A DNA stretch of 64,000 nucleotides from Gloeocapsa sp. PCC 7428 (GCF_000317555.1 NC_019745.1:2418001-2482000), one strand, 5' to 3'. Positions 54,453 to 63,999 are shown, counted from the stretch's first letter. Notes: generated by a model from the letters alone, not told the origin. A program made the numbers and translations.

Positions 54453-56081
54453 TTATTGATGTGTACTTAATGCCGCCTCCGTAGATGAATGTAATAACAA
54501 CCCATATTCTAATCCTTCTACTACCGCTTGATAAGAGGCTGCCAAAATATTCGTAGAAACACCGACAGTTGTCCAACGCTGACGTTGACTCCGTGATTCT
54601 ACTAAGACGCGAGTTTTTGCTGAAGTGCCGCTATGTTCGTCGAGAATTCGTACTTTGTAGTCGGAAAGTTCAAATTCAGCAATTTGTGGATAAAAGTTGA
54701 CTAAAGCCTTACGCAAAGCTGCATCCAACGCGGCTACTGGACCATTACCTTCTGCGGCTTCTAGAATATCTTGACCGTTGACTGTCACTTTTACTGTTGC
54801 TAACGCACCGCTATTTTGTTGTTCAATTCCTGATACTAAATCGCAGTGAACCTGAAAGCCTTTAATTGTAAAAAACTGCTGACGTTTTCCTAAAGCTTCG
54901 CGCATTAATAAGTCAAAGCTAGCTTCAGCAGCTTCAAATTGATAGCCTTGGCTTTCAAGGTTTTTGAGACGTTGTAAAATTTGACGAGCAGCAGGGTTTT
55001 GTTTATCAAGTTCAATGCCAAACGTACGCGCTTTGGCGATGACATTACTCAATCCTGCTTGATCGGAAATGACAATACGGCGACTATTACCAACTTGTTC
55101 GGGTTGAATATGTTCGTAAGTTAATGGATTGCGCTCAACCGCAGAAACGTGAATACCGCCTTTATGTGCAAATGCTGAACGTCCGACAAACGGTGCATGA
55201 TCGTCTGGTGCAAGATTGACAACTTCGCTAATGAAGCGGCTTGTTTGGGCTAGTTGGGCAAGTTGTTCGGCTTGAATACACGAGTAGCCTAATTTTAATT
55301 GTAGGTTGGGAATCAGCGAACACAAGTTAGCATTACCGCAACGTTCGCCATAACCATTGATCGTGCCTTGTACCATTCTCGCGCCTTCGAGGACACCGGC
55401 GATCGCATTTGCTACCGCAGTATCAGAATCGTTGTGTGTATGGATACCAATTTGCGGCGAGTTGCGATCGCCGACGACTTCTACAACATTTTTAACAATT
55501 GCGCCGACTTCGTGCGGTAGAGTACCGCCATTCGTATCACACAGTACAAGCCATTCCGCACCGGCTGCGATCGCCGTACGCAAGGTTTCTAAAGCATATT
55601 CGCGATTGTACTTAAAGCCATCAAACCAGTGTTCAGCATCGTAAATGACGCGGCGTCCTTGGCTGCGCAGGTACGCAATTGTATCCTGAATCATCGCCAA
55701 ATTTTCGTTGAGGCTCGTTTTTAAGCCTTCAGTAACGTGCAAATCCCACGATTTACCGAAAATAGTCACCCAGCGCGTTCCAGCTGAGAGAATCGCTTGT
55801 AAAAGTGGATCTTCGGCGGCGGGAATATGCGGGCGACGGGTAGAACAAAACGCCACAATTTCTGCTTGCTGAAGTGGTTCTTCTTGTAATTGCCAGAAAA
55901 ATTGTACATCCTTAGGATTTGCTCCAGGCCAACCACCTTCAATAAAGGGTATCCCTAATTGATCTAACCTACGGGCAATTCGTAGTTTGTCTTCAATTGA
56001 CACCGATAGTCCCTCGCGCTGAGTACCATCGCGTAATGTCGTGTCATAAATCCAAAGTCGATTTGAGGAATTTGCATTCAT
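54453..56081 (-). CDS. cimA: (R)-citramalate synthase
   Basis: A 542-residue enzyme of the isopropylmalate/citramalate synthase family, condensing pyruvate and acetyl-CoA in the threonine-independent isoleucine route. Features: LWIYDTTLRDGTQREGLSVS, FIEGGWPGANPKD, LCDTNGGTLPHE, IGIHTHNDSDTAVAN with the metal His pair, and HKGGIHVSAVERNPLTYEHI. A C-terminal regulatory LeuA_dimer domain begins at about residue 390 (FTIKGFQVHCDLVSG). The FIEGGWPGANPKD motif separates CimA from LeuA. Confidence 0.93.
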   Translation of the reverse strand: MNANSSNRLWIYDTTLRDGTQREGLSVSIEDKLRIARRLDQLGIPFIEGGWPGANPKDVQFFWQLQEEPLQQAEIVAFCSTRRPHIPAAEDPLLQAILSAGTRWVTIFGKSWDLHVTEGLKTSLNENLAMIQDTIAYLRSQGRRVIYDAEHWFDGFKYNREYALETLRTAIAAGAEWLVLCDTNGGTLPHEVGAIVKNVVEVVGDRNSPQIGIHTHNDSDTAVANAIAGVLEGARMVQGTINGYGERCGNANLCSLIPNLQLKLGYSCIQAEQLAQLAQTSRFISEVVNLAPDDHAPFVGRSAFAHKGGIHVSAVERNPLTYEHIQPEQVGNSRRIVISDQAGLSNVIAKARTFGIELDKQNPAARQILQRLKNLESQGYQFEAAEASFDLLMREALGKRQQFFTIKGFQVHCDLVSGIEQQNSGALATVKVTVNGQDILEAAEGNGPVAALDAALRKALVNFYPQIAEFELSDYKVRILDEHSGTSAKTRVLVESRSQRQRWTTVGVSTNILAASYQAVVEGLEYGLLLHSSTEAALSTHQ

Positions 56082-56159
56082 AGGTTGAAACCGGACAAAA
56101 TTTGAAACCTGGAGAAGAGTATTTTAGGAAAATGCCACTACAGAAGGTAAGTTAATCGG

Positions 56160-56250
56160 TGAAAATAAACGTAACTTAAAAATTGGTAATTGGCGAAGCC
56201 GCCGCACGCTGCTTGTGGTGTCCCAAGCAGAACGGCGGTAATTGGTAATT
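56160..56250. repeat. GGTAATT/ATTACC-type dispersed repeat
   Basis: AATTGGTAATTGGCG and CGGTAATTGGTAATTGG flank a GC-rich core, and TACATTACCTGTTACC follows near 56270. Similar GGTAATNN heptamer-like runs occur at about 7636-7660, 15500-15570, 41895-41930 and 54385-54450. Confidence 0.5.
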
Positions 56251-56311
56251 GGAAAGAAAATTTATCAATACATTACCTGTTACCAAACTTGACATTCCCA
56301 CCTAAACACCT

Positions 56312-56641
56312 ATGGTAAAAGTGCTAGCTCAAGGAAAGACAATAGTATGCGATCGCGGCGTTAATTTGCGTCAAGTTTTGCTGCAAAATGAAGTCAACCC
56401 TCATAATGGCAACGCTACAATCATTAACTGTCGCGGAATAGGTACTTGTGGTACCTGCGCTGTCTTCGTTGAAGGAGAAGTATCAGAAGTTAACTGGCGT
56501 GACAAAGCACGGCGTTCGCTTCCTCCCCACGATCCTACAAGAAACTTACGTTTGGCTTGTCAAACTCAAGTGCTAGGCGACGTGAAAGTGACAAAATTTA
56601 ATGGTTTTTGGGGACAAGGTACAGATATTGTGTGGAGTTGA
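56312..56641 (+). CDS. Plant-type [2Fe-2S] ferredoxin
   Basis: A 109-residue ferredoxin. The cluster Cys are in NCRGIGTCGTCAVF and, near the C-terminus, LRLACQT. VLAQGKTIVCDRGVNLRQVL is the beta-grasp start. The C-x5-C-x2-C spacing and the long DKARRSLPPHD insert fit a minor cyanobacterial ferredoxin rather than the main photosynthetic PetF. Redox partners are unknown. Confidence 0.85.
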   Translation: MVKVLAQGKTIVCDRGVNLRQVLLQNEVNPHNGNATIINCRGIGTCGTCAVFVEGEVSEVNWRDKARRSLPPHDPTRNLRLACQTQVLGDVKVTKFNGFWGQGTDIVWS

Positions 56642-56786
56642 GGAAGCTTCAGGGGCAGAGAAGCAGAGGGGAATACTTTTTTTCTATCTACTCAAAACTA
56701 ACCACTAATCAATTAGCGTTAGTCTAAAGATAAGCACGTAAACTTTTGAAATCGATCCGCAGTAGAGGCAAGTCAGCTTTTTAGCA

Positions 56787-58760
56787 ATGACGACAAGTGA
56801 CATTTTAATTATTGGTGGCGGCGTTGTTGGTTTAGCGATCGCCGTTGAACTGAAACTTTGTGGTGCTTCAGTGACGGTACTCAGTCGTGATTTTCGTGCA
56901 GCAGCAAGTCATGCAGCGGCGGGAATGCTAGCACCGCAGGCGGAGAAAATTCCTCCTGGGGCAATGCGCGATTTATGCTTAGAATCGCGATCGCTGTATC
57001 CTGAATGGGTTGATAAACTCGAACAACTTTCTGGTGTCACGACAGGATATTGGGCTTGTGGAATCTTAGCCCCTGTGTACCAAAAATCAAGCGATACAGC
57101 GGAAGATGATGCAGTTGCTTACTGGCTAGATCAGGATGCGATTCATTTGTATCAACTAGGATTAAGTCGCGATGTCATTGGCGGTTGGTGGTATCCCGAA
57201 GATGGACAAGTTGATAATCGGGCGCTGATGCGATCGCTATGGACATCTGCTGAGGCGTTAGGTGTCGATTTACAAGACAACGTTACTGTACAAGCAATTC
57301 AACAGCAGCAACGACGTGTCATTGGCGTACAAACTTCAGCGGGTGTCTATCGTGCTGAACATTATGTGCTAGCTGCGGGTGCTTGGTCAAACGAATTATT
57401 ACCCCTTGCGGTACGTCCGAAAAAAGGGCAAATGTTATCGCTGCGAGTCCCTGAGAGTCATTATGAATTACCACTACAACGAGTTTTGTACGGATCAGAT
57501 ACGTATATTGTGCCGCGTCGCGATCGCAGAATTATCATTGGCGCAACAAGTGAAGATGTGGGATTGACACCGTACAATACTCCGTTAGGAATTCAAACTC
57601 TACTACAAAACGCAACGCGCTTACTACCGCAATTACAAAATTACCCAATTGATGAATTATGGTGGGGATTTCGTCCCGCGACACCAGATGAGTTACCAAT
57701 TCTCGGTTCTAGCCTTTGCCATAATTTGACGCTGGCGACTGGGCATTATCGCAATGGTATTTTATTAGCACCAGTCACAGCAAAGTTAATTGCTGATTTC
57801 ATTTGGCAACAAAAATCGCATCCCTTGTTAGAACACTTTCATTTCTCGCGGTTTTACCCAGAAAATAAACTGACTTTGGTATTGCCAAAATCATCACCCA
57901 CACAATTTTTATCACCTGCGACAAAAATGCAAACGACCGAAAAACCAATAGAATCATTAGTAGAAATTGATACTCCTTTAATAATTGCAGGACGTAGATT
58001 CAACTCGCGCTTAATGACAGGTACAGGAAAGTATCGCAGCATCGAACAAATGCAGCAAAGTGTTGTCGCCAGTGGTTGCGAAATTGTCACAGTTGCAGTA
58101 CGTCGCGTTCAAACTAATGCACCAGGACACGAAGGTTTAGCAGAAGCTTTAGATTGGAATAAGATTTGGATGTTGCCCAATACTGCGGGGTGTCAAACAG
58201 CAGAAGAGGCGATTCGCGTCGCGCGTTTAGGGCGAGAAATGGCGAAGTTGTTAGGGCAAGAAGATAATAACTTTGTCAAGTTGGAAGTTATTCCTGATGC
58301 TAAGTATTTGCTACCCGATCCCATTGGAACATTAGAAGCCGCAGAAAAGTTAGTGAAAGAAGGCTTTGCTGTACTTCCCTATATCAATGCCGATCCAATG
58401 TTAGCTAAGCGGTTAGAAGACGTTGGCTGTGCTACTGTGATGCCGTTAGCTTCACCGATTGGTTCAGGACAAGGATTGAAAACCACCGCAAATATTCAAA
58501 TCATCATTGAAAATGCTAATGTTCCTGTCGTGGTAGATGCGGGAATTGGAACTCCGAGTGAAGCTGCACAAGCAATGGAATTAGGCGCGGATGCGTTGTT
58601 GATTAATACGGCGATCGCCCAAGCCCAAAACCCGCCAGCAATGGCACGCGCAATGAGTATGGCGGCGATCGCAGGACGACTTGCTTATCTTGCAGGGAGA
58701 ATTCCTATTAAAGACTACGCTAGCCCCAGTTCACCGCTTTCCGGCACAATCACTAGTTAG
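56787..58760 (+). CDS. thiO/thiG: ThiO-ThiG fusion: glycine oxidase and thiazole synthase
   Basis: A 657-residue bifunctional protein. Residues 1 to about 345 are the FAD glycine oxidase ThiO ([45 protein letters not shown]), which makes dehydroglycine. Residues about 395-650 are thiazole synthase ThiG ([19 protein letters not shown], the Schiff-base Lys498 in [29 protein letters not shown] and [13 protein letters not shown]). The fusion channels the unstable imine into the thiazole of thiamin and is a known cyanobacterial arrangement. About 50 residues form the linker. No TPP riboswitch was recognised in the 145 bases upstream. Confidence 0.95.
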   Translation: MTTSDILIIGGGVVGLAIAVELKLCGASVTVLSRDFRAAASHAAAGMLAPQAEKIPPGAMRDLCLESRSLYPEWVDKLEQLSGVTTGYWACGILAPVYQKSSDTAEDDAVAYWLDQDAIHLYQLGLSRDVIGGWWYPEDGQVDNRALMRSLWTSAEALGVDLQDNVTVQAIQQQQRRVIGVQTSAGVYRAEHYVLAAGAWSNELLPLAVRPKKGQMLSLRVPESHYELPLQRVLYGSDTYIVPRRDRRIIIGATSEDVGLTPYNTPLGIQTLLQNATRLLPQLQNYPIDELWWGFRPATPDELPILGSSLCHNLTLATGHYRNGILLAPVTAKLIADFIWQQKSHPLLEHFHFSRFYPENKLTLVLPKSSPTQFLSPATKMQTTEKPIESLVEIDTPLIIAGRRFNSRLMTGTGKYRSIEQMQQSVVASGCEIVTVAVRRVQTNAPGHEGLAEALDWNKIWMLPNTAGCQTAEEAIRVARLGREMAKLLGQEDNNFVKLEVIPDAKYLLPDPIGTLEAAEKLVKEGFAVLPYINADPMLAKRLEDVGCATVMPLASPIGSGQGLKTTANIQIIIENANVPVVVDAGIGTPSEAAQAMELGADALLINTAIAQAQNPPAMARAMSMAAIAGRLAYLAGRIPIKDYASPSSPLSGTITS

Positions 58761-58829
58761 TATCTGGTGTCAGGATTAAATCCCACAATCTCTACTACTC
58801 TTCACTCTTAGCATTTTCCTTGTAAAGAT

Positions 58830-58859
58830 TTGTTGCTAAGGTGGTAGAGTATATATACT
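58830..58859 (+). promoter_or_regulatory. Possible sigma-70 promoter of psb34
   Basis: TTGTTG (58830-58835) and TATACT (58854-58859) are 18 bases apart, about 50 bases before the psb34 start. This is a consensus match only. Confidence 0.35.
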
Positions 58860-58909
58860 AGTTGTAATTAAGCTTAGTTAAAATAAGCAGAAAAAAAAGG
58901 ATTTTACTC

Positions 58910-59089
58910 ATGCCCTATACCACAGAAGAAGGCGGACGTCTTAACAATTTTGCCAAAGAACCAAAGATGTATGCAGCCGAACCCCCAACGAAAGCACAAC
59001 AGCGCAATTTTGTCATCTGGGGAGTCGTAGCTGCTGTCTTAGTGAGTGGAGTCATTTTTGTCGCCTTCTCGGTATCTAGCGCTAGCTGA
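58910..59089 (+). CDS. psb34: Photosystem II assembly protein Psb34
   Basis: A 59-residue single-helix protein: MPYTTEEGGRLNNFAKEP, then a Pro/Lys-rich stretch and one membrane helix (FVIWGVVAAVLVSGVIFVAF). This matches Psb34 (ssl1498 type), which binds the CP47 module or PSII assembly intermediates at the site used by high-light-inducible proteins. GGRLNNFA is the diagnostic motif. AAAGGA lies upstream of ATG 58910. A strong terminator at 59146-59206 makes it a single-gene unit. Confidence 0.88.
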   Translation: MPYTTEEGGRLNNFAKEPKMYAAEPPTKAQQRNFVIWGVVAAVLVSGVIFVAFSVSSAS

Positions 59090-59145
59090 TATAGTAGGGG
59101 TCAGAGGTCAGAACGACCCGACCACAGTGACTATCGCTATAATCA

Positions 59146-59206
59146 ATATCCACAATCATATAGATTTCAGCCAGGTTCCTGAGGTAGTGGATATCTGGTT
59201 TTTTTA
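59146..59206 (+). terminator. Terminator after psb34
   Basis: ATATCCAC (59146-59153) pairs with GTGGATAT (59187-59194), with an inner CAGCCAGG...CCTGAGG helix, followed by CTGGTTTTTTT. Confidence 0.75.
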
Positions 59207-59213
59207 TTATCCA

Positions 59214-60071
59214 TCACTCAGGATTGACAGCAGAAAAGAGCGCGGAATAATCTGCGTCAGCGAAACCTTGACTAATTGCAGCTTCGATAATTTGTTTTAC
59301 TCCTTCTACACCACTTACATTCAAACCAGCGGCTTGCGCTTCAGCAATAAATAAGTTGATGTCTTTGAGTAAGTGTTTTGTGGGAAAATTAGGATTATCA
59401 TAATTACGCTCGACCATTCTTGACAGTTTTTTATCAAAAGTTGGCGCGTATAACGCACTATTACGCAGAATTTGCATAAATAATTGCACATCAATTCCTT
59501 GATGCTGAATTAATCCCAAGCTTTGCGCAAAAGCCGTTGTTAGTGAAGCAATAAGTTGATTGAGGGCGAGTTTCACCGCCGCAGCCGTACCAACTTCACC
59601 AATATACAGTGGTTCAGAACCAAAGTTTTGCAATAAGGACAACCACTGTTGAAATTGTTCTTTAGTTGCACCTACCATAACAATTAACTTGCCTGCGGTT
59701 GCTTCGGGGATACTACCTAAAACAGGTGCTTCTAAGTATTCGCCTTTAGCTGCAACAACGTTGTCGCGAATTTCTTTGCTATCGGTAGGAGAAATTGTTC
59801 CCATTTGAATAATTGTTTTTCCGGCTAATTCTTGAGAGGAGTCGGAAAAAAGTACGCTGTGAATCGCGGTAGCATCTGTCAGCATTAAAATGATGCACTC
59901 TGCTGCTTGTATGACTGCTTGCGGATGTGTTGCAATTTCTGCACCAGCTTCTTTGAGTGGTGTCAGTTTTTCTGTAGTACGGTTGTAGGCAATAAGTTCA
60001 AGATTGGCATTTAATAATCTTTGTGCCATGGGAAGTCCCATGAGTCCAGTACCGAGAAATCCTATTTTCAT
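59214..60071 (-). CDS. 3-hydroxyisobutyrate dehydrogenase-family NAD(P) oxidoreductase
   Basis: A 285-residue beta-hydroxyacid dehydrogenase. GFLGTGLMGLPMAQRLL is the Rossmann motif, LEAPVLGSIPEATAG the substrate-binding loop, and Lys in AAVKLALNQLIAS the catalytic lysine. FPTKHLLKDINLFIAEAQAA follows near the C-terminus. Members act on 3-hydroxyisobutyrate, tartronate semialdehyde, succinic semialdehyde or similar; the particular substrate is not decided. Converges on psb34. Confidence 0.88.
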   Translation of the reverse strand: MKIGFLGTGLMGLPMAQRLLNANLELIAYNRTTEKLTPLKEAGAEIATHPQAVIQAAECIILMLTDATAIHSVLFSDSSQELAGKTIIQMGTISPTDSKEIRDNVVAAKGEYLEAPVLGSIPEATAGKLIVMVGATKEQFQQWLSLLQNFGSEPLYIGEVGTAAAVKLALNQLIASLTTAFAQSLGLIQHQGIDVQLFMQILRNSALYAPTFDKKLSRMVERNYDNPNFPTKHLLKDINLFIAEAQAAGLNVSGVEGVKQIIEAAISQGFADADYSALFSAVNPE

Positions 60072-60089
60072 TGTTTATCCTGTTTTTAA

Positions 60090-60120
60090 TGAACCACAGA
60101 GGCACAAAGTTCACAAAGAG
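60090..60120 (+). repeat. Dispersed repeat gaaccacaaagg type, copy 2
   Basis: GAACCACAGAGGCACAAAG then TTCACAAAGAG, intergenic, related to copies at 26647 and 61498. Confidence 0.6.
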
Positions 60121-60166
60121 TGGAGAGAAGAGAGGATTTGATAGTTGAATTTGAGATAATTATGGT

Positions 60167-60580
60167 TTAGCGCCAGTAGGGGCGTCCTTTCCAGAAAACG
60201 CCGATCATAATTCCGATTAAAGTTGCTTGGTTTAGGTTAAATAGGACGGCTGGAAGTGGTAGAAGTGATTTGAGAAATAGAATGACTGCTAAACACAGAA
60301 CTAATGCCCATAAGGAACCTGTGTTGATTGATACTAAGCGATAATAGCGCTCTAGCAAATAAACTCCTAGCGCCCCAATTCCTAAGGATATGGCTAAAGA
60401 GATGATGATTCCCAGGGGTGGGGCGTAGATCAGCATGAGTAAACGTCGGAATACATCTGATTGAATGTATCCCAAGGCGAGAAGAAAGTCTAAAACGATG
60501 ACAATGACAGCAACTAGTAGGGCAACTTGTAGCAGCGATCGCCAAGGTAAAAACTTTAAACTCCGTAGAGGATCGCGCAT
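60167..60580 (-). CDS. Four-helix membrane protein, unknown
   Basis: A protein of about 137 residues with four hydrophobic segments (LLQVALLVAVIVIVLDFLL, MLIYAPPLGIIISLAISLG, LWALVLCLAVILFLKSLLPL, TLIGIMIGVFW) and a C-terminal KGRPYWR. The pattern is that of an uncharacterised cyanobacterial membrane protein. ATG 60580 gives a start close to the first helix; an ATG at 60619 adds 13 polar residues. It lies seven bases after the alpha/beta hydrolase coding region and may share its transcript. Confidence 0.65.
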   Translation of the reverse strand: MRDPLRSLKFLPWRSLLQVALLVAVIVIVLDFLLALGYIQSDVFRRLLMLIYAPPLGIIISLAISLGIGALGVYLLERYYRLVSINTGSLWALVLCLAVILFLKSLLPLPAVLFNLNQATLIGIMIGVFWKGRPYWR

Positions 60581-60626
60581 ATGATATAGGATGCTGTGAG
60601 AATGACTTGATTTTATCAAACCATGT

Positions 60627-61481
60627 CTAAGCTAGAAACTCGCGCATATATTGATTCACTAGCTGCGGTTTTTCTTGCTGTACCCAGTGGCTACAGTTGG
60701 GAATGTATTTGATTTGTAAGTTTCTGACGTACTTATCTGTACCGTAGGTAAGTTCTTTACCAAGTGCAGTATCGTTTTCACCCCAAATGAGTAATGTTGG
60801 AACTTCTAAAACATCCCAGTTGTGATTGAGTAATCCTTGTTGCCATACGTTACGGTAATAATTAAGTGCGGCGGTTAATGCACCGCGTTTACTGGCTGCG
60901 TCTTTATAGGCGTCTATATCTGCTTGGGTAAAAGCACTTTTATTGACTGCCATTCCTTTGAAAGCTGTCTCAATTGCTTGGTAATCTGATGCTTGCAGCA
61001 GCATTTCTGGTAGCCAGGGTAGCTGAAAGAGAAACATATATGAACTACGCATGAGTTGTTGTGGTGTACGTAGTCCCTCGGCAAATTTGGCTGGATGAGG
61101 TATGTTCATGATGATGAGACGTTCTACCATTTCGGGGTAGGTGTGGGCAAAACTCCACGCGATCGCACCTCCCCAATCGTGTCCGACTAAAATACACTTG
61201 TCGTATCCCAGTCCGGTAATGACGCCTTTAACATCTTGCAAAAATTCGCGCATCACATACGCTGACTGTTGTTTCGGTTTGTCGCTATCGTTGTAACCGC
61301 GCAAGTCTAACGCAACAACTTTATAATCTTTAGCAAACTCTGGAATTTGATGCCGCCATGAGTACCAAAATTCTGGGAACCCATGCAACATAAGCATCAA
61401 AGGACCATCTCCATGGGTAACGTAGTGCAGTTTGATGCTGTTGGTAGTAATGTATTCGTGTTTCCAGTCGGTTGTATACAT
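60627..61481 (-). CDS. Alpha/beta hydrolase, epoxide hydrolase/dehalogenase-like
   Basis: A protein of about 284 residues. HGFPEFWYSWRHQIPEF is the oxyanion segment, LDLRGYNDSDKP follows, and the nucleophile Asp102 is in LVGHDWGGAIAW. The late acid is probably in LIWGENDTALG, and the catalytic His in IPNCSHWVQQEKP. An Asp nucleophile and HGFPEFWYSWRHQ point to soluble epoxide hydrolases or haloacetate/haloalkane dehalogenases rather than esterases. ATG 61481 is favoured; 61505 lies inside a dispersed repeat. Confidence 0.87.
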   Translation of the reverse strand: MYTTDWKHEYITTNSIKLHYVTHGDGPLMLMLHGFPEFWYSWRHQIPEFAKDYKVVALDLRGYNDSDKPKQQSAYVMREFLQDVKGVITGLGYDKCILVGHDWGGAIAWSFAHTYPEMVERLIIMNIPHPAKFAEGLRTPQQLMRSSYMFLFQLPWLPEMLLQASDYQAIETAFKGMAVNKSAFTQADIDAYKDAASKRGALTAALNYYRNVWQQGLLNHNWDVLEVPTLLIWGENDTALGKELTYGTDKYVRNLQIKYIPNCSHWVQQEKPQLVNQYMREFLA

Positions 61482-61497
61482 AAATCTGTTGTTTGAA

Positions 61498-61528
61498 TGA
61501 ACCACAAAGACACAAAGAACACAAAGAA
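61498..61528 (+). repeat. Dispersed repeat gaaccacaaagg type, copy 3
   Basis: GAACCACAAAGACACAAAG then AACACAAAG, in the gap between the divergent hydrolase and GH10-like genes. Confidence 0.6.
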
Positions 61529-61557
61529 ATTGTTGTGAGTATTATTACTAAGGAGTT

Positions 61558-62655
61558 ATGGCAATCCGAGGTGTTTGGATAACTAATACTGATAGTCGGG
61601 TGCTGCATTCGCGGCAAAATATTGCTGAAGCAATGGCGGTTTTAGCACAGACAGGGTTTAATGTTGTGTTTCCTGATGTTTGGAATAAGGGATTTACGCT
61701 TTACCCTAGTCTAATTATGCGATCGCACTTTGATGTGGAAATCGACCCACGGTATCAAGGTAGAGATCCCTTGGCGGAAATTATTGTCGAGGCGCGGCGG
61801 GTTGGGATTAAGGTGATTCCGTGGTTTGAATATGGCTTTGCTAGTTCTTATAATTCTAATGGCGGAATGATTTTAGCAAAGAAACCGGAGTGGGCGGCGC
61901 GGGATATTAACGGGAATTTACTCAATAAAAATGGCTTTGAGTGGATGAATGCGCTTGATCCGCAAGTGCAAGAGTTTATGTTGAATTTGATGCTAGAAGT
62001 CGTTAGAAACTATGATATTGATGGCGTTCAAGGCGACGATCGCTTACCTGCATTACCTTGCGAAGGTGGTTATGATGCAAGTACTGTAGAGCAATATCGG
62101 CAAACTTTTAATTGCTATCCGCCGCCGAATCCTAAAGAGTCTCAATGGCTACAATGGCGGGCTGATATATTAACAAATTTCCTAGCACGTCTTTATCAAG
62201 AAGTCAAGGCAATTAACTCCGATTTGCTCGTATCAATGTCGCCGAATATTTATGACTGGGGACTCAAAGAATATCTTCAAGATTCCAAAGCTTGGTTAGA
62301 ACGCGGTTTGGTGGATATCATCCATCCGCAAATTTATCGCCGTGACTTTGCAAGTTACAAACAAGTTGTCGATCGCGTCACGCAGCAGTTGAATCGCGAA
62401 CAGTTAGCAAAATTATCACCAGGAATCTTAATTAAATTGGGTTCTTATCGCATAAGTGCAGAACACTTGCGACAGGCGATCGCTTATAATCGCAGTCGTG
62501 GGATTTCCGGCGAAGTATTCTTCTTTTACGAAGGGTTGCGCGAAGATCAGGATGCTTTAAGGAAAGTGTTGCGATCGCTTCCGTATAATAATTACAGCGG
62601 ACACCCTGTAAGAGGAATTCAATCGTTTTTTCGCTTTCTCCAAAATCGCTTTTAA
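61558..62655 (+). CDS. GH10-like (DUF187/GHL10) glycoside hydrolase family protein
   Basis: A 365-residue TIM-barrel protein of the family-10-like glycosyl hydrolase group (YngK type). Segments: AIRGVWITNTDSRVL, GFNVVFPDVWNKGFTLYPS, KVIPWFEYGFASS, DIDGVQGDDRLPALP, DIIHPQIYRRDF and SGEVFFFYEGL. No signal peptide, although many relatives are exported. Natural substrate unknown. AAGGAG lies immediately before ATG 61558. The DUF2358 gene starts six bases after the stop. Confidence 0.88.
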   Translation: MAIRGVWITNTDSRVLHSRQNIAEAMAVLAQTGFNVVFPDVWNKGFTLYPSLIMRSHFDVEIDPRYQGRDPLAEIIVEARRVGIKVIPWFEYGFASSYNSNGGMILAKKPEWAARDINGNLLNKNGFEWMNALDPQVQEFMLNLMLEVVRNYDIDGVQGDDRLPALPCEGGYDASTVEQYRQTFNCYPPPNPKESQWLQWRADILTNFLARLYQEVKAINSDLLVSMSPNIYDWGLKEYLQDSKAWLERGLVDIIHPQIYRRDFASYKQVVDRVTQQLNREQLAKLSPGILIKLGSYRISAEHLRQAIAYNRSRGISGEVFFFYEGLREDQDALRKVLRSLPYNNYSGHPVRGIQSFFRFLQNRF

Positions 62656-62661
62656 GGCGCA

Positions 62662-63105
62662 ATGAACGTAGAATATCAGTTGCAAATCGAAAAAGTCATT
62701 GCCACGCTTAAAGAGGATTTACCTACACTTTTTGAGCAAGACATCTCTTACGATATTTACACCAAAGATATTTACTTTCAAGATCCAGTCAATAAGTTTA
62801 AAGGTAAACTAAACTACCGAATTATCTTTTGGACTCTACGATTTCACGGTCAATTGTTTTTTACTGAAATCCACTTCGATCTGCACGATGTGTATCAAGC
62901 AGAGAAAGAGACTGTCATTGCTAATTGGACGGTGCGTGGTGTGTTGCGCGTACCTTGGAAAGCCTCTATTTTCTTCAATGGTTACTCGACGTACAAACTC
63001 ACTGAATCCGGTTTAATCTACGAACATATAGATCGCTGGGATCGTAAACCCAGCGAAATCTTACAACAGTTTTTTCAAAAAGGGAAAGACAAAAGCATTA
63101 GTTGA
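62662..63105 (+). CDS. DUF2358 family protein
   Basis: A 147-residue protein with the SnoaL/NTF2-like DUF2358 pattern: LKEDLPTLFEQDISYDIYTK, then FQDPVNKFKGKLNYR, IIFWTLRFHG, then WTVRGVLRVPWKASIFFNGY and IDRWDRKPSEILQQFF. Found in cyanobacteria and plastids; function unknown. Tightly spaced after the GH10-like gene, so co-transcribed. Confidence 0.85.
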   Translation: MNVEYQLQIEKVIATLKEDLPTLFEQDISYDIYTKDIYFQDPVNKFKGKLNYRIIFWTLRFHGQLFFTEIHFDLHDVYQAEKETVIANWTVRGVLRVPWKASIFFNGYSTYKLTESGLIYEHIDRWDRKPSEILQQFFQKGKDKSIS

Positions 63106-63113
63106 TATTTGCA

Positions 63114-63254
63114 TTATTTCCCCTGACTCAAGCGAATATGTTCCATAATCTGCTGCTTACGCTGTTCTGAATAAATTGGAGTTTTAATAAACTCTCCTTT
63201 ACTGCGAGCGATATGCTCCATAATGCGCTTTTGACGGTCAGACATTTCAGCCAT
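63114..63254 (-). CDS. 46-aa protein with duplicated IMEHI motif
   Basis: A short frame encodes MAEMSDRQKRIMEHIARSKG followed by a second copy of the same pattern, SEQRKQQIMEHIRLSQGK. The internal duplication (QxxIMEHIxxS twice, about 27 residues apart) and the charge pattern indicate real coding. The protein should be two short amphipathic helices. No Shine-Dalgarno is obvious. The family is not recognised. Confidence 0.55.
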   Translation of the reverse strand: MAEMSDRQKRIMEHIARSKGEFIKTPIYSEQRKQQIMEHIRLSQGK

Positions 63255-63414
63255 AGTTCTTTAACTTGGTAGTTAGTGTAATTAGTTATTTACATTATTT
63301 AATGATAAACTATTTTATCAAAGAATTGATGTAATTAAACGAACCTTACTAGGCATAGAGAACGCAGAGGAGAGATAAGGAGAAATATTTCATAAGCAAT
63401 ATATATAATAAATG

Positions 63415-63999
63415 TTAATTAATAACTCCAGCTTGTTGGAACGCTTGTGTTAGTATTTCTGTGATATTTAAACTTTCAGCCCATTGGGTTAAATAATTGA
63501 TATCAAGTTTATCTGCTTGGACTTTTAGCACGCCTAATACATCACGCCATTGTCTATCTGAAACTCCACCACCCATACGATACCAAATGAGTTTTTGTAA
63601 AATGATATCTTCAGCAGAAGGTAGCCAAGCCAGCCTTTGAGGGTTCTGAGTAATAATTAGCTGCTGACGTCGTTGCATTTCAGATTGAACTAAAGGCTGA
63701 TTTGATAATAAAAAAATATCTGCTTTTAGCATACTTTCAAGATGAATAACATTAAACGATGATTGACGTTCAATTGCTTCTGTCACCATTGTTTCATCAA
63801 TAAAAAAATCTTGGTTCATTAACGCCAATAATGATGGCACATGAGTAAGCTGCAAATCTGCGACAAAATCTACATCTAAAGTAGCACGGGGTTCACCTAA
63901 TATAGAACTAGCAACTGAACCACCAATTAAGTAAGGAATTTCCAAAGTATCAAAGATAGCTGCAATAGTTAATGCCAATTGTATAGCTTCCGCATCCAC
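63415..63999 (-). CDS. Nucleotidyltransferase-fold protein, possibly partial
   Basis: At least 194 residues of a nucleotidyltransferase-fold protein. YLIGGSVASSILGEPRATLD is the GGSxAS-type motif, followed by VDFVADL with the metal-binding Asp pair. LKADIFLL is the third acid region and SAEDIILQKLIWYRMGG the C-terminal helix. It resembles AbiEii/DUF6036-like enzymes, some of which are toxins with an antitoxin partner. GTG 63999 lies at the window edge, so the true start may be outside. Confidence 0.75.
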   Translation of the reverse strand: MDAEAIQLALTIAAIFDTLEIPYLIGGSVASSILGEPRATLDVDFVADLQLTHVPSLLALMNQDFFIDETMVTEAIERQSSFNVIHLESMLKADIFLLSNQPLVQSEMQRRQQLIITQNPQRLAWLPSAEDIILQKLIWYRMGGGVSDRQWRDVLGVLKVQADKLDINYLTQWAESLNITEILTQAFQQAGVIN

